Below, piece after piece: positions 13,328 to 22,776 of a DNA stretch of 64,000 nucleotides. Each line of letters begins with the position of its first letter. Position 1 is the stretch's first letter. The notes beneath the pieces were generated by a model that saw only the letters and a program-made list of their open reading frames with translations, searched no databases and was not told where the DNA came from. The position numbers were made by a program, and so were the translations under genes. This DNA comes from Luteibacter sp. (GTDB lineage Bacteria; Pseudomonadota; Gammaproteobacteria; Xanthomonadales; Rhodanobacteraceae): contig NZ_WNDO01000023.1 in assembly GCF_009912395.1 (NCBI RefSeq), positions 1 to 64,000 on the forward strand, written 5' to 3'.

Positions 13328-16117
13328 ATAAAACGTAACAAGCTTGCGGGCGCTTTGGCCGCGCTGCTTCTGACTCCCATCGCGAGTGTCGCGTGGGCAC
13401 AGTCCGCCGGTGACGGTAAACCCCAGGACAACAGCTCCAGCAACCCGCAGAACCTGCAAACCATCACGGTCACGGGTTCGGCGATTCCCCGCATCGATAC
13501 CGAGACCGCGTCGCCGGTCACCACGATTTCCGCCAAGGACATCGCGCGCAGCGGCTACACCACCATCTCCGACGTGGTGCGCTCGATCTCCGCGGACAAC
13601 AGCGGTTCGATTCCCAACAGCTTCACCGCCGGCTTTGCCGCAGGCTCGTCCGGCGTGGCCCTGCGCGGCCTGACGGTCAACTCCACCCTGGTGCTGATCG
13701 ACGGCCATCGCGCCGCCACCTATGCGGTGGCCGACGATGGACAGCGTTCCTTCGTCGACCTGAACACGATTCCGCTCGCCGCGGTCGATCGCATCGAAGT
13801 GCTGAAAGACGGCGCCTCGTCGCTATACGGCGCCGACGCCATCGCCGGCGTGGTCAACGTGATCTTGAAGCCCGGCTTCCATGGCGTCGAAGCCACCGGC
13901 GACATCGGTACGTCCGAGCATGGCGGCGGCTTTACCCGCAAGGGCACCCTGCTTGTCGGTGGCGGCGACCTGGACAAGGATGGGTACAACGCCTACTTCA
14001 GCGCCCAATACCAGCAGGACAACGCCGTGCGTGCGGGCGATCGCGGCTTCCCGTACAACACCGCCGACCTCAGCCGCATTGGCGGCCCCAATCTGCAGGC
14101 GGGCCAGCCGGCCAATGGCTCGGGTTCGATCTACGGTTCGGTGACGCCGGGTTCGCTGGGCACGCCGGGTGATGTCACCACGGGCGTTCCCAACGCGGGT
14201 GCTACCGCGAGTCTGCTGAGTGGCGGTTGCGGCGCCAAGGGCGTGTCGACCACGGACAGCACGGGCACGTATTGCCAGCAGAACATGGTGTCGCAGTACG
14301 GCCAGCTCCAGCCCGAGATGAAGCAGGGCGGCGTGTATGGTCGACTGACCCTGAAGATCAACGACACCACCAAGGCGTACGTGTCGGTTGGCTACATGGA
14401 AACGAAGACCTCCACGGTCAACTCGCCCGCGCAGATCCAGACCTCGACGCCGAACAACACCAACAACATCGCGTTGCCGGTGTACCTGAGCAACGGCAGC
14501 CTTAACCCGAACAATCCGTTCGCGGCTAACGGCCAGGCGGCGCTGCTCAACTATGCGTTTGGCGACATCCCGCGTGGTGCCAACTACGACAACCACAATC
14601 TTCGCATCGTTGGCGATGTCGCCGGCACCTGGGGCGAGTGGAACTACGACGCGGCGCTGATCTTCAACCACACCAGCCTCGACACGCAGCTCTACGGCTA
14701 TCTCAACTACGCCGCGTTGATCAATGCGATCAACACCGGAAGCTACAACTTCATCAATCCGTCGGCGAACAGCGCCGGGGTGCGTAGCGCGCTCGCCCCG
14801 GGCTACAACAAGACCTCGACCTCGGACCTCAATGCGCTCGACCTGTCCGCGAACCGTGCGCTGTTCGACCTGCCGGGCGGTTCGTTCGGCATGGCCACCG
14901 GCATCCAGTTGCGTCATGAGGCGCAGGCCGATCCGACACTGAACCCCGATAACGCCTTCCAGGGCCTGGGCAACGCGCAGACCAACGGCAGCCGCAACGT
15001 CGAAGGTGCCTATCTTGAGTTCGACGCACCGCTGCTGACCTCGCTGGAAGCGGATCTGTCCGGTCGTGTCGATCACTACTCGGATATTGGTACCGAGTTC
15101 GCACCAAAGCTGGGCCTGAAGTGGAAGCCGCTCGACTGGCTGGCCCTGCGCGGCACCTTCTCCAAGGGCGTGCGTGCGCCGAGCTTCTCGGAAAACGGCT
15201 CCAGCTCCAACGAAGGTTTCGTCTCGTACAATCCGCCGCCCGGGTTTGCGGCGGAGCATGGCAACAACGGCTACGTGCAGACCTATCAGCTGGCCGAGTT
15301 CACCAACGCCAACAAGGACATCAAGCCGGAGCGTGCGAAGAGCTACACCCTTGGCCTGGTACTGCAGCCGACGAGCTGGCTGAATGCGTCGTTCGACTAC
15401 TATCACATCAAGAAGACCGATGTGATCACCGCGACCGATGCCAACAGCATCCTGAACGCGTACTACGCCGGCTTGCCGCTGCCGGCCAATACCCAGGTGA
15501 TCGCCGATAAGCCGGATCCGCTCAACCCGACGGCGCTGGCTCGCCCGATCGAAGTGATCGGAAGCTATATCAATGCCAACTCGCTGAAGACCGACGGTCT
15601 CGATGTCGACCTGCAGGCGCACTTCGCGTTCGACAACGGCATCCAGTACATCTCCGAGTTCAACGGCACGGATATCTTCACCTGGAAACTGAAGCTGCCT
15701 GACGGTACGGTGCAGTCGTTCGCGGGTACGCATGGCCCGTACAACCTGTCGTCGGGTGCCGGTACGCCGCGGTATCGCGAATCGTGGTCCAACACCATGA
15801 TCTGGCATGACCTGACGGTGACGGGCACCTTCTACCACACCAGTGGCATGAAGAACACGGCGCCCGATGTGTACGGTTCGGAGTGCATCCCGGATGGCTA
15901 CACCAGCTGCAACGTCGGATCCTTTACCGAGTTCAACCTCACGGGAAGCTACCAGTTCACCCCGAAGATCTCGGTCACCGGTTCGGTCATGAATGCGTTC
16001 GACCGCAAGGCTCCGCTGGATGTCGCCAACTACGCTGGCGTCAACTACAACCCGACCTATGCGCAGGATGGTGCCATCGGTCGCTTCTACAACCTTGGCG
16101 TGAAGGTCAAGTTGTAA
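13328..16117 (+). CDS. TonB-dependent outer-membrane receptor
   Basis: About 929 residues. After a signal peptide comes a TonB box-like TITVTGSAI, the plug (SPVTTISAKDIARSGYTTIS, LIDGHRAATYA, DRIEVLKDGASSLYGADAIAGVVNV) and the 22-strand barrel with the C-terminal YNLGVKVKL. Such receptors import substrates across the outer membrane with TonB energy. The start is odd: no ATG, GTG or TTG gives a full signal peptide. The frame reads aaa cgt aac aag (KRNK) and then a hydrophobic core ending in AWAQ, directly after an ATA codon at 13328, with aggggt 7-8 bases before it. The only standard start, TTG at 13355, removes the basic part. I therefore place the start at ATA 13328. The substrate is unknown. 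Confidence 0.85.
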   Translation: MKRNKLAGALAALLLTPIASVAWAQSAGDGKPQDNSSSNPQNLQTITVTGSAIPRIDTETASPVTTISAKDIARSGYTTISDVVRSISADNSGSIPNSFTAGFAAGSSGVALRGLTVNSTLVLIDGHRAATYAVADDGQRSFVDLNTIPLAAVDRIEVLKDGASSLYGADAIAGVVNVILKPGFHGVEATGDIGTSEHGGGFTRKGTLLVGGGDLDKDGYNAYFSAQYQQDNAVRAGDRGFPYNTADLSRIGGPNLQAGQPANGSGSIYGSVTPGSLGTPGDVTTGVPNAGATASLLSGGCGAKGVSTTDSTGTYCQQNMVSQYGQLQPEMKQGGVYGRLTLKINDTTKAYVSVGYMETKTSTVNSPAQIQTSTPNNTNNIALPVYLSNGSLNPNNPFAANGQAALLNYAFGDIPRGANYDNHNLRIVGDVAGTWGEWNYDAALIFNHTSLDTQLYGYLNYAALINAINTGSYNFINPSANSAGVRSALAPGYNKTSTSDLNALDLSANRALFDLPGGSFGMATGIQLRHEAQADPTLNPDNAFQGLGNAQTNGSRNVEGAYLEFDAPLLTSLEADLSGRVDHYSDIGTEFAPKLGLKWKPLDWLALRGTFSKGVRAPSFSENGSSSNEGFVSYNPPPGFAAEHGNNGYVQTYQLAEFTNANKDIKPERAKSYTLGLVLQPTSWLNASFDYYHIKKTDVITATDANSILNAYYAGLPLPANTQVIADKPDPLNPTALARPIEVIGSYINANSLKTDGLDVDLQAHFAFDNGIQYISEFNGTDIFTWKLKLPDGTVQSFAGTHGPYNLSSGAGTPRYRESWSNTMIWHDLTVTGTFYHTSGMKNTAPDVYGSECIPDGYTSCNVGSFTEFNLTGSYQFTPKISVTGSVMNAFDRKAPLDVANYAGVNYNPTYAQDGAIGRFYNLGVKVKL

Positions 16118-16135
16118 GCAGCCTGGTTCAAGGCG

Positions 16136-16176
16136 AAAAAAAACGACGCGGCGATATTCGCCGCGTCGTTTTTCTT
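16136..16176. terminator. Strong bidirectional terminator
   Basis: A 14-bp stem (aaacgacgcggcga / tcgccgcgtcgttt, 16141-16154 and 16158-16171) with the loop tat, flanked by A-runs on the left and T-runs on the right. It lies between the stop codons of the convergent TonB receptor and esterase genes and can serve both. Confidence 0.92.
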
Positions 16177-16183
16177 TGGAGGA

Positions 16184-17185
16184 TCAGCGACGACGTTCGG
16201 ACCGGCCTTCGTCGATGAAGCCTCGCGCATTCAACCAGTGACCGAACATGCCCGGCCAGGCTTCTTCTTCGGGGATGCCTTCGGCGAGGCCGGCGCCATG
16301 CTCGCCATGGCGGAACAGGTGGACATCGGCAGGGACGCCGGCCGCCTGCAAGGCGTTGGCGAACAGCACGCTGTTCTGCGCACTGATGCGTTGATCGTCG
16401 AGGCTTTCGAAGAGGAAGACCGGCGGCGTTTCGGCGGTCACGTGATCCTGGCTCGACAGTTCCTGCTCCAGGCGATCCAGTTCCCGCCCCCGGTAGCCGT
16501 TCAGTAGATGCTTCAGCGAATTGGGCGAAGCGAACTCCGACGGTAGCATCGAGATGACGGGATAACCGAGGCCGAGGAAATACGGACGCACATTCGCCGT
16601 ATCCACCGCGTCGTGCGACGGCATGCCGAAGTCCGACTCCGGGTGCAGCGCCAGCGTGCTGGCGAGATGACCGCCCGCGGAGAAACCGAACAGGCCGATG
16701 CGTCGCGGATCGATACCGAGGCGCGCCGCGTCGTGGCCGAGCAGGTTCAACGCACGGCGACCGTCCCACATGGGTACGGGATAGCGATAGGTGCCATCGT
16801 CGCGCACGAGACGGTAATACAGCACGAAGGCCTTCACGTGATACGCGTCGGCGAAATGCTGGGCGACGGGTTCCTGTTCCTTCGCGTCCGTCAGGTGGTC
16901 GTAGCCACCACCCGGAATGATAAGGATGGCGGGAAGGTCACCCCGGGCGCCTTCCGACGGCACGTATTCCCGAACGAACGGGATATCCCGGCACGGGTCG
17001 TCACCGACGCTGCCCGGGACGTTGCGAGTCCACAAGGGGATGTCACGGGAATCCGACGGATCGAAGCAAGTGGCGGACGACGGCGAGGGCGCATCGTCGC
17101 GATGGCTCCTGCGGGCGGCGGCGGGGCCACTGGCGAGCAGGGCGAGCGCTCCCAGCGAAAGGAGTAGCGACATGGAACGGAACAT
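16184..17185 (-). CDS. Secreted alpha/beta-hydrolase (acetyl-esterase/lipase type)
   Basis: About 333 residues from the ATG at 17185, chosen because it begins the signal peptide MFRSMSLLLSLGALALLASG. Motifs of the esterase/lipase branch are visible: the oxyanion-hole segment IIPGGGYDH, the nucleophile elbow GFSAGGHLAS, and a C-terminal HGEHG with the catalytic His; the Asp is probably in ESLDDQRI. It should act in the periplasm or outside on acetylated or other small esters, perhaps sugar esters; the substrate is not certain. It lies downstream of a LysR gene on the same strand with a 148-base gap. Confidence 0.82.
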   Translation of the reverse strand: MFRSMSLLLSLGALALLASGPAAARRSHRDDAPSPSSATCFDPSDSRDIPLWTRNVPGSVGDDPCRDIPFVREYVPSEGARGDLPAILIIPGGGYDHLTDAKEQEPVAQHFADAYHVKAFVLYYRLVRDDGTYRYPVPMWDGRRALNLLGHDAARLGIDPRRIGLFGFSAGGHLASTLALHPESDFGMPSHDAVDTANVRPYFLGLGYPVISMLPSEFASPNSLKHLLNGYRGRELDRLEQELSSQDHVTAETPPVFLFESLDDQRISAQNSVLFANALQAAGVPADVHLFRHGEHGAGLAEGIPEEEAWPGMFGHWLNARGFIDEGRSERRR

Positions 17186-17333
17186 CGAGGAGTTTCCTTG
17201 GGAGGGACGCATGATTCAGGCACCTCACGCAAACGATCCAGGTCCGTTATGGTTGAACCGGCCACCCGTGGGCCAGTCGCATGGTTTTGCTGGCGTTTTG
17301 GTTTTTCCTTCGATGGTTTCGTCTGCAAGCGTC

Positions 17334-18191
17334 TCAGAGGGTCGGCAGCACAGCCCTCACGTGCTCTTCGAAATGCCCCAGCAATCGTGACGTACCGCTT
17401 CCCGCCGTCATCACCGTGATACCTACCGACGGCAACGGGGGCAGGCCGCTGGAGGGCGGCAGCACCTGGAGGTCGGGTGGTACGCCGGTGAGGGTCATCA
17501 CGGTGATCGCCTGCCCGGAACGTACGACCGCCGTCAGGCCGGCCACGCTGCCGCTGGCGTAGGCGATGCGGTAGGGGCGGTTCGCGCGATCCAGGCTCGT
17601 TGTCGCCGCAATATGGTCCAGCGCATCGGGATCGGACAACGCCAGTTGCAGCGGATCGCGACGAAAGGCGTCGCTCCCCTTGCCGCCCACCCAGACGAAG
17701 GGCTCGCAGCGCAGGAACCGGTCGCGCTCGGGGCTGTCCGGCTGCGAGACGATCGCGATGTCCAGCGACTGGTCGCGCAGCCGCTCCAGAAGGCGCGGCG
17801 TGGGTGCGCAGACGACCTCTATGAACACCTGCGGATGCTGGCGGGCGAAGCTCTGGAGAAGCCCGGGAAGGAAGATGCGCGCGTAGTCGTCGGGACAGCC
17901 GAAGCGAAGCCGGCCCGACAAAGCGTCGCCAGTTAGCTCAGCGACTGCGTCGTCGTGCACGCGGAGGATCTTCTGCGCGTGCGCCAGCAAGCGCTCGCCA
18001 TGGGTGGTGAGCAGCACGCCGCGACCGGTACGGATCATCAGCGGTTGCTGGATTGCCTGCTCCAGTTTCTTCAGTTGCTGGCTGAGCGCGGCCTGCGTGC
18101 GGCCGACGTGTTCGGCGGCCCGGCTCATCGCCGTCGCGTCGGCGATGGCGACGAAGTTCCGCAGCAAAGCGATATCGAGCCGGACGCCCAT
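17334..18191 (-). CDS. LysR family transcriptional regulator
   Basis: About 285 residues from the ATG at 18191 (MGVRLDIALLRNFVAIAD); upstream in-frame starts would add a non-conserved tail. The N-terminal helix-turn-helix reads AMSRAAEHVGRTQAALSQQL, then KKLEQAIQQPLMIRTGRGV, typical of LysR. The rest is the periplasmic-binding-like effector domain (LRFGCPDDYARIFLPGLLQ, LDIAIVSQPD). It is divergent from the first amino-acid ester hydrolase gene (start 18416), so that gene is the obvious target. The effector is unknown. Confidence 0.88.
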   Translation of the reverse strand: MGVRLDIALLRNFVAIADATAMSRAAEHVGRTQAALSQQLKKLEQAIQQPLMIRTGRGVLLTTHGERLLAHAQKILRVHDDAVAELTGDALSGRLRFGCPDDYARIFLPGLLQSFARQHPQVFIEVVCAPTPRLLERLRDQSLDIAIVSQPDSPERDRFLRCEPFVWVGGKGSDAFRRDPLQLALSDPDALDHIAATTSLDRANRPYRIAYASGSVAGLTAVVRSGQAITVMTLTGVPPDLQVLPPSSGLPPLPSVGITVMTAGSGTSRLLGHFEEHVRAVLPTL

Positions 18192-18415
18192 GGGCATCAC
18201 CCTGCGTGTCGCGTGGGAGGGGGGATTAGCCATTCTTAGGTCGGGTGGCATCGGCAGATAAAGATGACTTATGGGGGATGCCGGGGTGCGAGGGCTCCCC
18301 GGTTAACGGCAACTTATGGAGCCCATTAGCGTTTTTAGCTGTCGCCTGCCCGCGACCCGTGGCTAAGATCGGGCGGAAACCGCTTCGATCGCTTCCACAA
18401 CGACAGGATGAGTGT

Positions 18416-20383
18416 ATGGGGATGACTCAGGGGAAAGTGGGTTTGCTGTGTTTCCTTGCCGCAATCGTGCCAGGCATGGCGATGGCGGCTCCGGTGGATC
18501 CACCGAAGCAGGGACTGGTCGGTACCAACGACATTCCGAAGACCTTCGACGACGTGATCCCGGGTGGCCAGGATTTCGTCAGGCGCGTGGTGATGATCCC
18601 CATGCGCGACGGCGTGAAGTTGCAGACCATCATCGTGCTGCCCAAGGGCGCGCACGACGCGCCCATGCTGCTGACCCGCACGCCGTATAACGCGGAAGAA
18701 CGCGCCGGTAACCCGAAGGCGACATCGATGCTGTCCGCGCTGACGCTGAGCGATGCCGAGTTCGTGAAGGCGGGCTACATCCGCATCTACCAGGACGTGC
18801 GCGGCAAGTACGGCTCGAAAGGCAGCTACGTGATGATGCGACCGGTGCGTGGGCCGCTGAATCCGACCCGTGTGGATCATGTCACCGATGCCTACGACAC
18901 CATCGACTGGCTGGTGAAGCATGTGCCGGAATCCAACGGCAACGTCGGCATGATCGGTTCGTCGTACGAGGGTTTCACGGCGGCGATGGCCTTGCTCGAT
19001 CCGCATCCTGCGTTGAAGGCCTCGGTGCCGGAGAGTCCCGTGATCGATGCCTACATGGGCGACGACTGGTTCCACTACGGCGCCTTCCGCAACCTGATGC
19101 TCGGCTACGTGCACATGCAGACGGTGCAGCAGGGGCCGGGGGCGGTGACGCCGAGCGACGTCTTCGACAAGTACGATGAGTATCTCCGTGCGGGCTCCAC
19201 GGGCGACTATGTGCGCAGTCGCGGCCTTGAAAAGCTGCCCTTCATTGCCCGGATGATGGAGCACCCGGCCTACGACGCGTTCTGGCAGGGGCAGGATCTC
19301 GCCCGCCTGCTGGCCGCCCATCCTTCGTCGGTGCCCACGTTGTGGGAGCAGGGCCTTTACGACCAGGAAGACATGTGGGGTGCGAACCACGCCTGGCTCG
19401 CGCTGAAGGCGGCGGGGCATGCCGCCAACAACTGGCTGGTGCTCGGTCCCTGGTCGCACAGCCAGGTCAACGGTATCGGCTACACGCTGGGGCCGTTGAA
19501 GTGGACGGGCGACACGTCGCTGGAATACAACCGCGACATCGTGCTGCCGTTCCTCAACGAACACCTGCGTGGCGGGCCGCCTGCGAACCTGGCACGGGTG
19601 TCGGTGTACAACACGGGCGACAACCACTGGGATCGCTTCCAGGATTGGCCGGCGGCGTGCGACAAGGGTTGCCCGAGCGGACTGAAGCCTTTGTACCTGG
19701 GCAAGGATTTCGGGCTCTCGTTCACCGCGCCCACGGAATCGCAGGCGGGCGACACATATGTCAGCGATCCTGCTCGGCCGGTGCCGTTCCTACCGCGCCC
19801 GGTGCTCGATCCCTTCTTCGGATACGGCTCGACCTATGCGGGCTACCTGCCGTGGAGCAAGTGGCTGGTCACCGACCAGCGCTTCGTCGACGGCCGCACG
19901 GACGTGCTCGTGTACGAAACACCGGTGCTGACCTCGCCGGTCCGCGTGCGCGGCATTCCCGTGGCGGATATCCGTGCCGCCACGACGGGAACGGATGGCG
20001 ACTTCGTGGTGAAGCTGATCGACGTCTATCCGCCGCAGGTGCATGCGGATCCGACGATGGGAGGCTATGAGCTGCCCATCGCGCTGGATATCTTCCGTGG
20101 GCGCTATCGCGACAGCTTCGAGCATCCGACCGCGATTCCCGCCAACGAGCCGCAGCGCTACCGCTTCGAGCTGCCGAATGTGAACCACGTGTTCCTGCGC
20201 GGGCATCGGATCATGGTGCAGGTGCAGTCGTCGCTGTTCCCGCTGTACGACCGTAACCCGCAGACCTTCGTGCCGAACATCTTCAACGCGAAGCCGGCCG
20301 ATTACCGACCGGCCAGCGTCACGGTCCTGCGTTCCGGTGCGCAGCCGTCGGCGGTGTGGCTGCCCGTCGTCGAGGATCGCTAA
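18416..20383 (+). CDS. Alpha-amino-acid ester hydrolase (CocE/NonD, X-Pro dipeptidyl-peptidase S15 family), copy 1
   Basis: About 655 residues, with the signal segment MGMTQGKVGLLCFLAAIVPG and mature start near APVDPPKQ. The ATG at 18416 follows aggatgagtgt. Family motifs: VVMIPMRDGVKLQT, the nucleophile GSSYEGFTAAMAL (Ser near residue 183), GDDWFHYGAFRN, the acidic cluster GLYDQEDMWGA (catalytic Asp plus the carboxylate cluster that binds the alpha-amino group) and GPWSHSQVNG with the His. This matches the Xanthomonas citri type of AEH, which hydrolyses and transfers alpha-amino-acid esters and acylates beta-lactam nuclei. The C-terminal jelly-roll domain is present (DIFRGRYRDSF). A close paralogue lies at 27769. 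LysR is divergent. Confidence 0.88.
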   Translation: MGMTQGKVGLLCFLAAIVPGMAMAAPVDPPKQGLVGTNDIPKTFDDVIPGGQDFVRRVVMIPMRDGVKLQTIIVLPKGAHDAPMLLTRTPYNAEERAGNPKATSMLSALTLSDAEFVKAGYIRIYQDVRGKYGSKGSYVMMRPVRGPLNPTRVDHVTDAYDTIDWLVKHVPESNGNVGMIGSSYEGFTAAMALLDPHPALKASVPESPVIDAYMGDDWFHYGAFRNLMLGYVHMQTVQQGPGAVTPSDVFDKYDEYLRAGSTGDYVRSRGLEKLPFIARMMEHPAYDAFWQGQDLARLLAAHPSSVPTLWEQGLYDQEDMWGANHAWLALKAAGHAANNWLVLGPWSHSQVNGIGYTLGPLKWTGDTSLEYNRDIVLPFLNEHLRGGPPANLARVSVYNTGDNHWDRFQDWPAACDKGCPSGLKPLYLGKDFGLSFTAPTESQAGDTYVSDPARPVPFLPRPVLDPFFGYGSTYAGYLPWSKWLVTDQRFVDGRTDVLVYETPVLTSPVRVRGIPVADIRAATTGTDGDFVVKLIDVYPPQVHADPTMGGYELPIALDIFRGRYRDSFEHPTAIPANEPQRYRFELPNVNHVFLRGHRIMVQVQSSLFPLYDRNPQTFVPNIFNAKPADYRPASVTVLRSGAQPSAVWLPVVEDR

Positions 20384-20386
20384 GGC

Positions 20387-21250
20387 TCAGGTGGCGAAGC
20401 GCCGGGCGCCGGTGACGCAGATCACCGCGCCGATGGTCACGGCCAGCATCGTCCAGCTCACGGTCTCGTGCAGCAGCAGGGCGGCAAGGCCCAGCCCAAG
20501 GAAGGGCTGCAGCAGTTGCAGCTGGCCCACGGCGGCGATGCCGCCCTGGGCCAGTCCGCGATACCAGAAGATGAAGCCGATCAGCATGCTGAAGACGGCC
20601 ACGTAGCCCAGCCCGATCCAGGCCGACAGGTGCACGTCGCCAGGGGACGAGGGCAGGGTGTACAGGAACACCGGCAGCATGACGGGCAGCGCCAGCACGA
20701 GCGCCCAGCTGATGACTTGCCAGCCGCCGAGCTTGCGCGACAGGCGTCCGCCTTCGGCGTAGCCCATGCCGCAGACGACGACGGCCAGCAGCATCAGCAG
20801 GTCGCCGTGGATCGATGAGGAAGCGCCATCGCGCAGGGCGTAGCCGACCACGCAGGCGGCACCGGCGATGGAGAACAGCCAGAACGCCGGACGCGGGCGC
20901 TCGCCGCCGCGCAGCGTGCCGAACAGTGCCGTGCACAGCGGCAGCAGGCCCAGGAACACGAGCGAGTGTGCCGCCGAGATATGTTGCAGCGCCAGGGCGG
21001 TCAGCAGGGGAAAGCCGAGGACCACGCCCACGCTGACCACCGCCAGCGCGGAGAGGTCGCGACGGTTCGGGCGACGCTCTCCCTGCCATAGCAACAGGGC
21101 GAGCGCGAGCAAGGCTGCGATCGTGGCCCGGCCCGCCGTGACGAAATAGGGATCGAGTTCGACGACGGCGGCGCGGGTGGCCGGCATCGAGCCGGCGAAG
21201 ATCACGACGCCGATCATGCCGTTGAGCCATCCGCTTGTGGATTTTTCCAT
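20387..21250 (-). CDS. EamA-family (DMT superfamily) transporter
   Basis: A 287-residue membrane protein with about ten hydrophobic segments forming two EamA halves (for example AGSMPATRAAVVELDPYFVT early, and GLGYVAVFSMLIGFIFWYRG, then LLLHETVSWTMLAVTIGAVI, late). EamA proteins export amino acids and other metabolites. It is divergent from a MocR regulator with an interval of 120 bases holding direct repeats; such MocR-transporter pairs are common. The substrate cannot be set. It ends 3 bases from the stop of the convergent ester hydrolase. Confidence 0.88.
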   Translation of the reverse strand: MEKSTSGWLNGMIGVVIFAGSMPATRAAVVELDPYFVTAGRATIAALLALALLLWQGERRPNRRDLSALAVVSVGVVLGFPLLTALALQHISAAHSLVFLGLLPLCTALFGTLRGGERPRPAFWLFSIAGAACVVGYALRDGASSSIHGDLLMLLAVVVCGMGYAEGGRLSRKLGGWQVISWALVLALPVMLPVFLYTLPSSPGDVHLSAWIGLGYVAVFSMLIGFIFWYRGLAQGGIAAVGQLQLLQPFLGLGLAALLLHETVSWTMLAVTIGAVICVTGARRFAT

Positions 21251-21314
21251 GACCTGCTCCTGTGGGTAGCGTGCAGTGGACCACGCGGATGGGCGTTTCC
21301 CCAGACACGGTTGG

Positions 21315-21358
21315 GTACAATTGGAGGAAACTGTCTGGCACGTCAGGCAGTACAGTTG
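21315..21358. promoter_or_regulatory. Direct repeats between EamA and MocR genes (likely MocR operator)
   Basis: gtacaattg (21315-21323) recurs as gtacagttg (21350-21358), both in the same direction with 35 bases from start to start. MocR regulators bind spaced direct repeats that overlap their own promoter, and these lie 13-56 bases before the MocR start. Confidence 0.5.
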
Positions 21359-21370
21359 TGGAGAAGTGTC

Positions 21371-22759
21371 ATGAGGCGTGGGGATACCCGTACCGAATCG
21401 GTGGTGGCGACGATCCGTGGCGGCATCGCATCGCGCGCCTATGGGCCGGGCACCCGGCTGCCTTCCGTGCGTGCGCAGGCCAAGGCCATGGCGCTGTCCA
21501 TCTCCACGGTGGTCGAGGCCTATGAACGCCTTGCCAGCGAGGGTGTGATCGCCTCGCGACCGGGATCGGGCTTCTACGTCACCGGCGCACCGGCACCGTT
21601 CTCGCTGGCCGACATGGGTCCGAAGCTGGATCGCGAGGTCGATCCGCTATGGATGTCACGGCAGGCGCTGGAAACCGGTGCGGACGTGCTCAAGCCGGGC
21701 TGTGGATGGTTGCCCTCGTCATGGATGTACGAGGAAGGGATGCGTCGCGCCCTGCGCGCCGCCGCGAGGGCGGACACCTCGGCGCTGACCGACTACGCCA
21801 CGCCGCTAGGGCCGCCGGAGCTTCGCCAGTTGTTGGTCCGTCGCATCGCGGGAACCGGTGTCGAAGCATCGGCCGACCAACTCATGCTGACGGAGTCGGG
21901 CACGCACTCCATCGACCTGGTCTGTCGTTTCCTGCTCGAGCCGGGCGATACCGTGCTGGTGGATGACCCGTGCTACTTCAATTTCCACGCGATGCTGAAA
22001 GCGCACCGGGTGAAGGCGGTCGGCGTGCCGTATACGCCCACGGGGCCGGATATCGACGTGTTCGAAGCCGTGCTTCAGGAACATTCGCCGCGCGTCTACA
22101 TCACCAATTCGGGCATCCACAATCCGACGGGCGCGGTGCTGTCGCCGGTGACGGCGCATCGTGTATTGAAGCTGGCGGAACGCGCGGACATGGTGATCGT
22201 CGAGGACGATATCTTCGCGGATTTCGAAACCACGCACGCGCCGAGGCTGGCCGCGTTCGATGGGTTGTCGCGCGTGATCCTGATCGGCAGCTTCTCAAAA
22301 ACCGTGTCGGCGTCACTGCGTTGCGGCTGCATCGCGGCACGCGCCGACTGGATCGACAGCCTCATCGACCTCAAGCTGGCGACGACCTTCGGTGGTGGAC
22401 GCCTGGCGTCGGACATCCTGTTGATGGCGTTGACGGACAGCGGTTATCGCAAGCACATGGAATCGATCCGCCATCGCCTGGCGGATGCGCGCGAGCGCAC
22501 CATCGCGCGGTTGCGTCCACTGGGTATCGAGCCCTGGCTCGTACCGCAGGCGGGGATGTTCCTGTGGTGCCGTTTGCCGGAAGGACGCGATGCGGGTGAT
22601 CTCGCCCGCGCGTGCCTGCGCGAGGGCGTGGTACTGGCGCCGGGCAATGCCTTCAGCCAGTCGTTGAGCGCGGGCAATTTTCTCCGCTTCAACGTCGCGC
22701 AGTCGTCGGAAAAGAAGATCTTCGATGTGTTGGATCGGGCGCTGGCGTCGCGAGCCTGA
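21371..22759 (+). CDS. MocR-type regulator (GntR HTH fused to aminotransferase fold)
   Basis: About 462 residues. The N-terminal GntR winged helix (SVVATIRGGIASRAYGPGTR, LPSVRAQAKAMALSISTV, RLASEGVIASRPGSGFYV) is joined by a linker to a class I aminotransferase-like domain (LMLTESGTHSIDL, NSGIHNPTGAVLS, IVEDDIFADF). The PLP lysine is in GSFSKTVSASLRCG. MocR proteins use PLP or an amino compound as signal. The ATG at 21371 follows gtggagaagtgtc. It is divergent from an EamA exporter, its likely target. Confidence 0.92.
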   Translation: MRRGDTRTESVVATIRGGIASRAYGPGTRLPSVRAQAKAMALSISTVVEAYERLASEGVIASRPGSGFYVTGAPAPFSLADMGPKLDREVDPLWMSRQALETGADVLKPGCGWLPSSWMYEEGMRRALRAAARADTSALTDYATPLGPPELRQLLVRRIAGTGVEASADQLMLTESGTHSIDLVCRFLLEPGDTVLVDDPCYFNFHAMLKAHRVKAVGVPYTPTGPDIDVFEAVLQEHSPRVYITNSGIHNPTGAVLSPVTAHRVLKLAERADMVIVEDDIFADFETTHAPRLAAFDGLSRVILIGSFSKTVSASLRCGCIAARADWIDSLIDLKLATTFGGGRLASDILLMALTDSGYRKHMESIRHRLADARERTIARLRPLGIEPWLVPQAGMFLWCRLPEGRDAGDLARACLREGVVLAPGNAFSQSLSAGNFLRFNVAQSSEKKIFDVLDRALASRA

Positions 22760-22776
22760 GATGTCGTGATCCGGCG

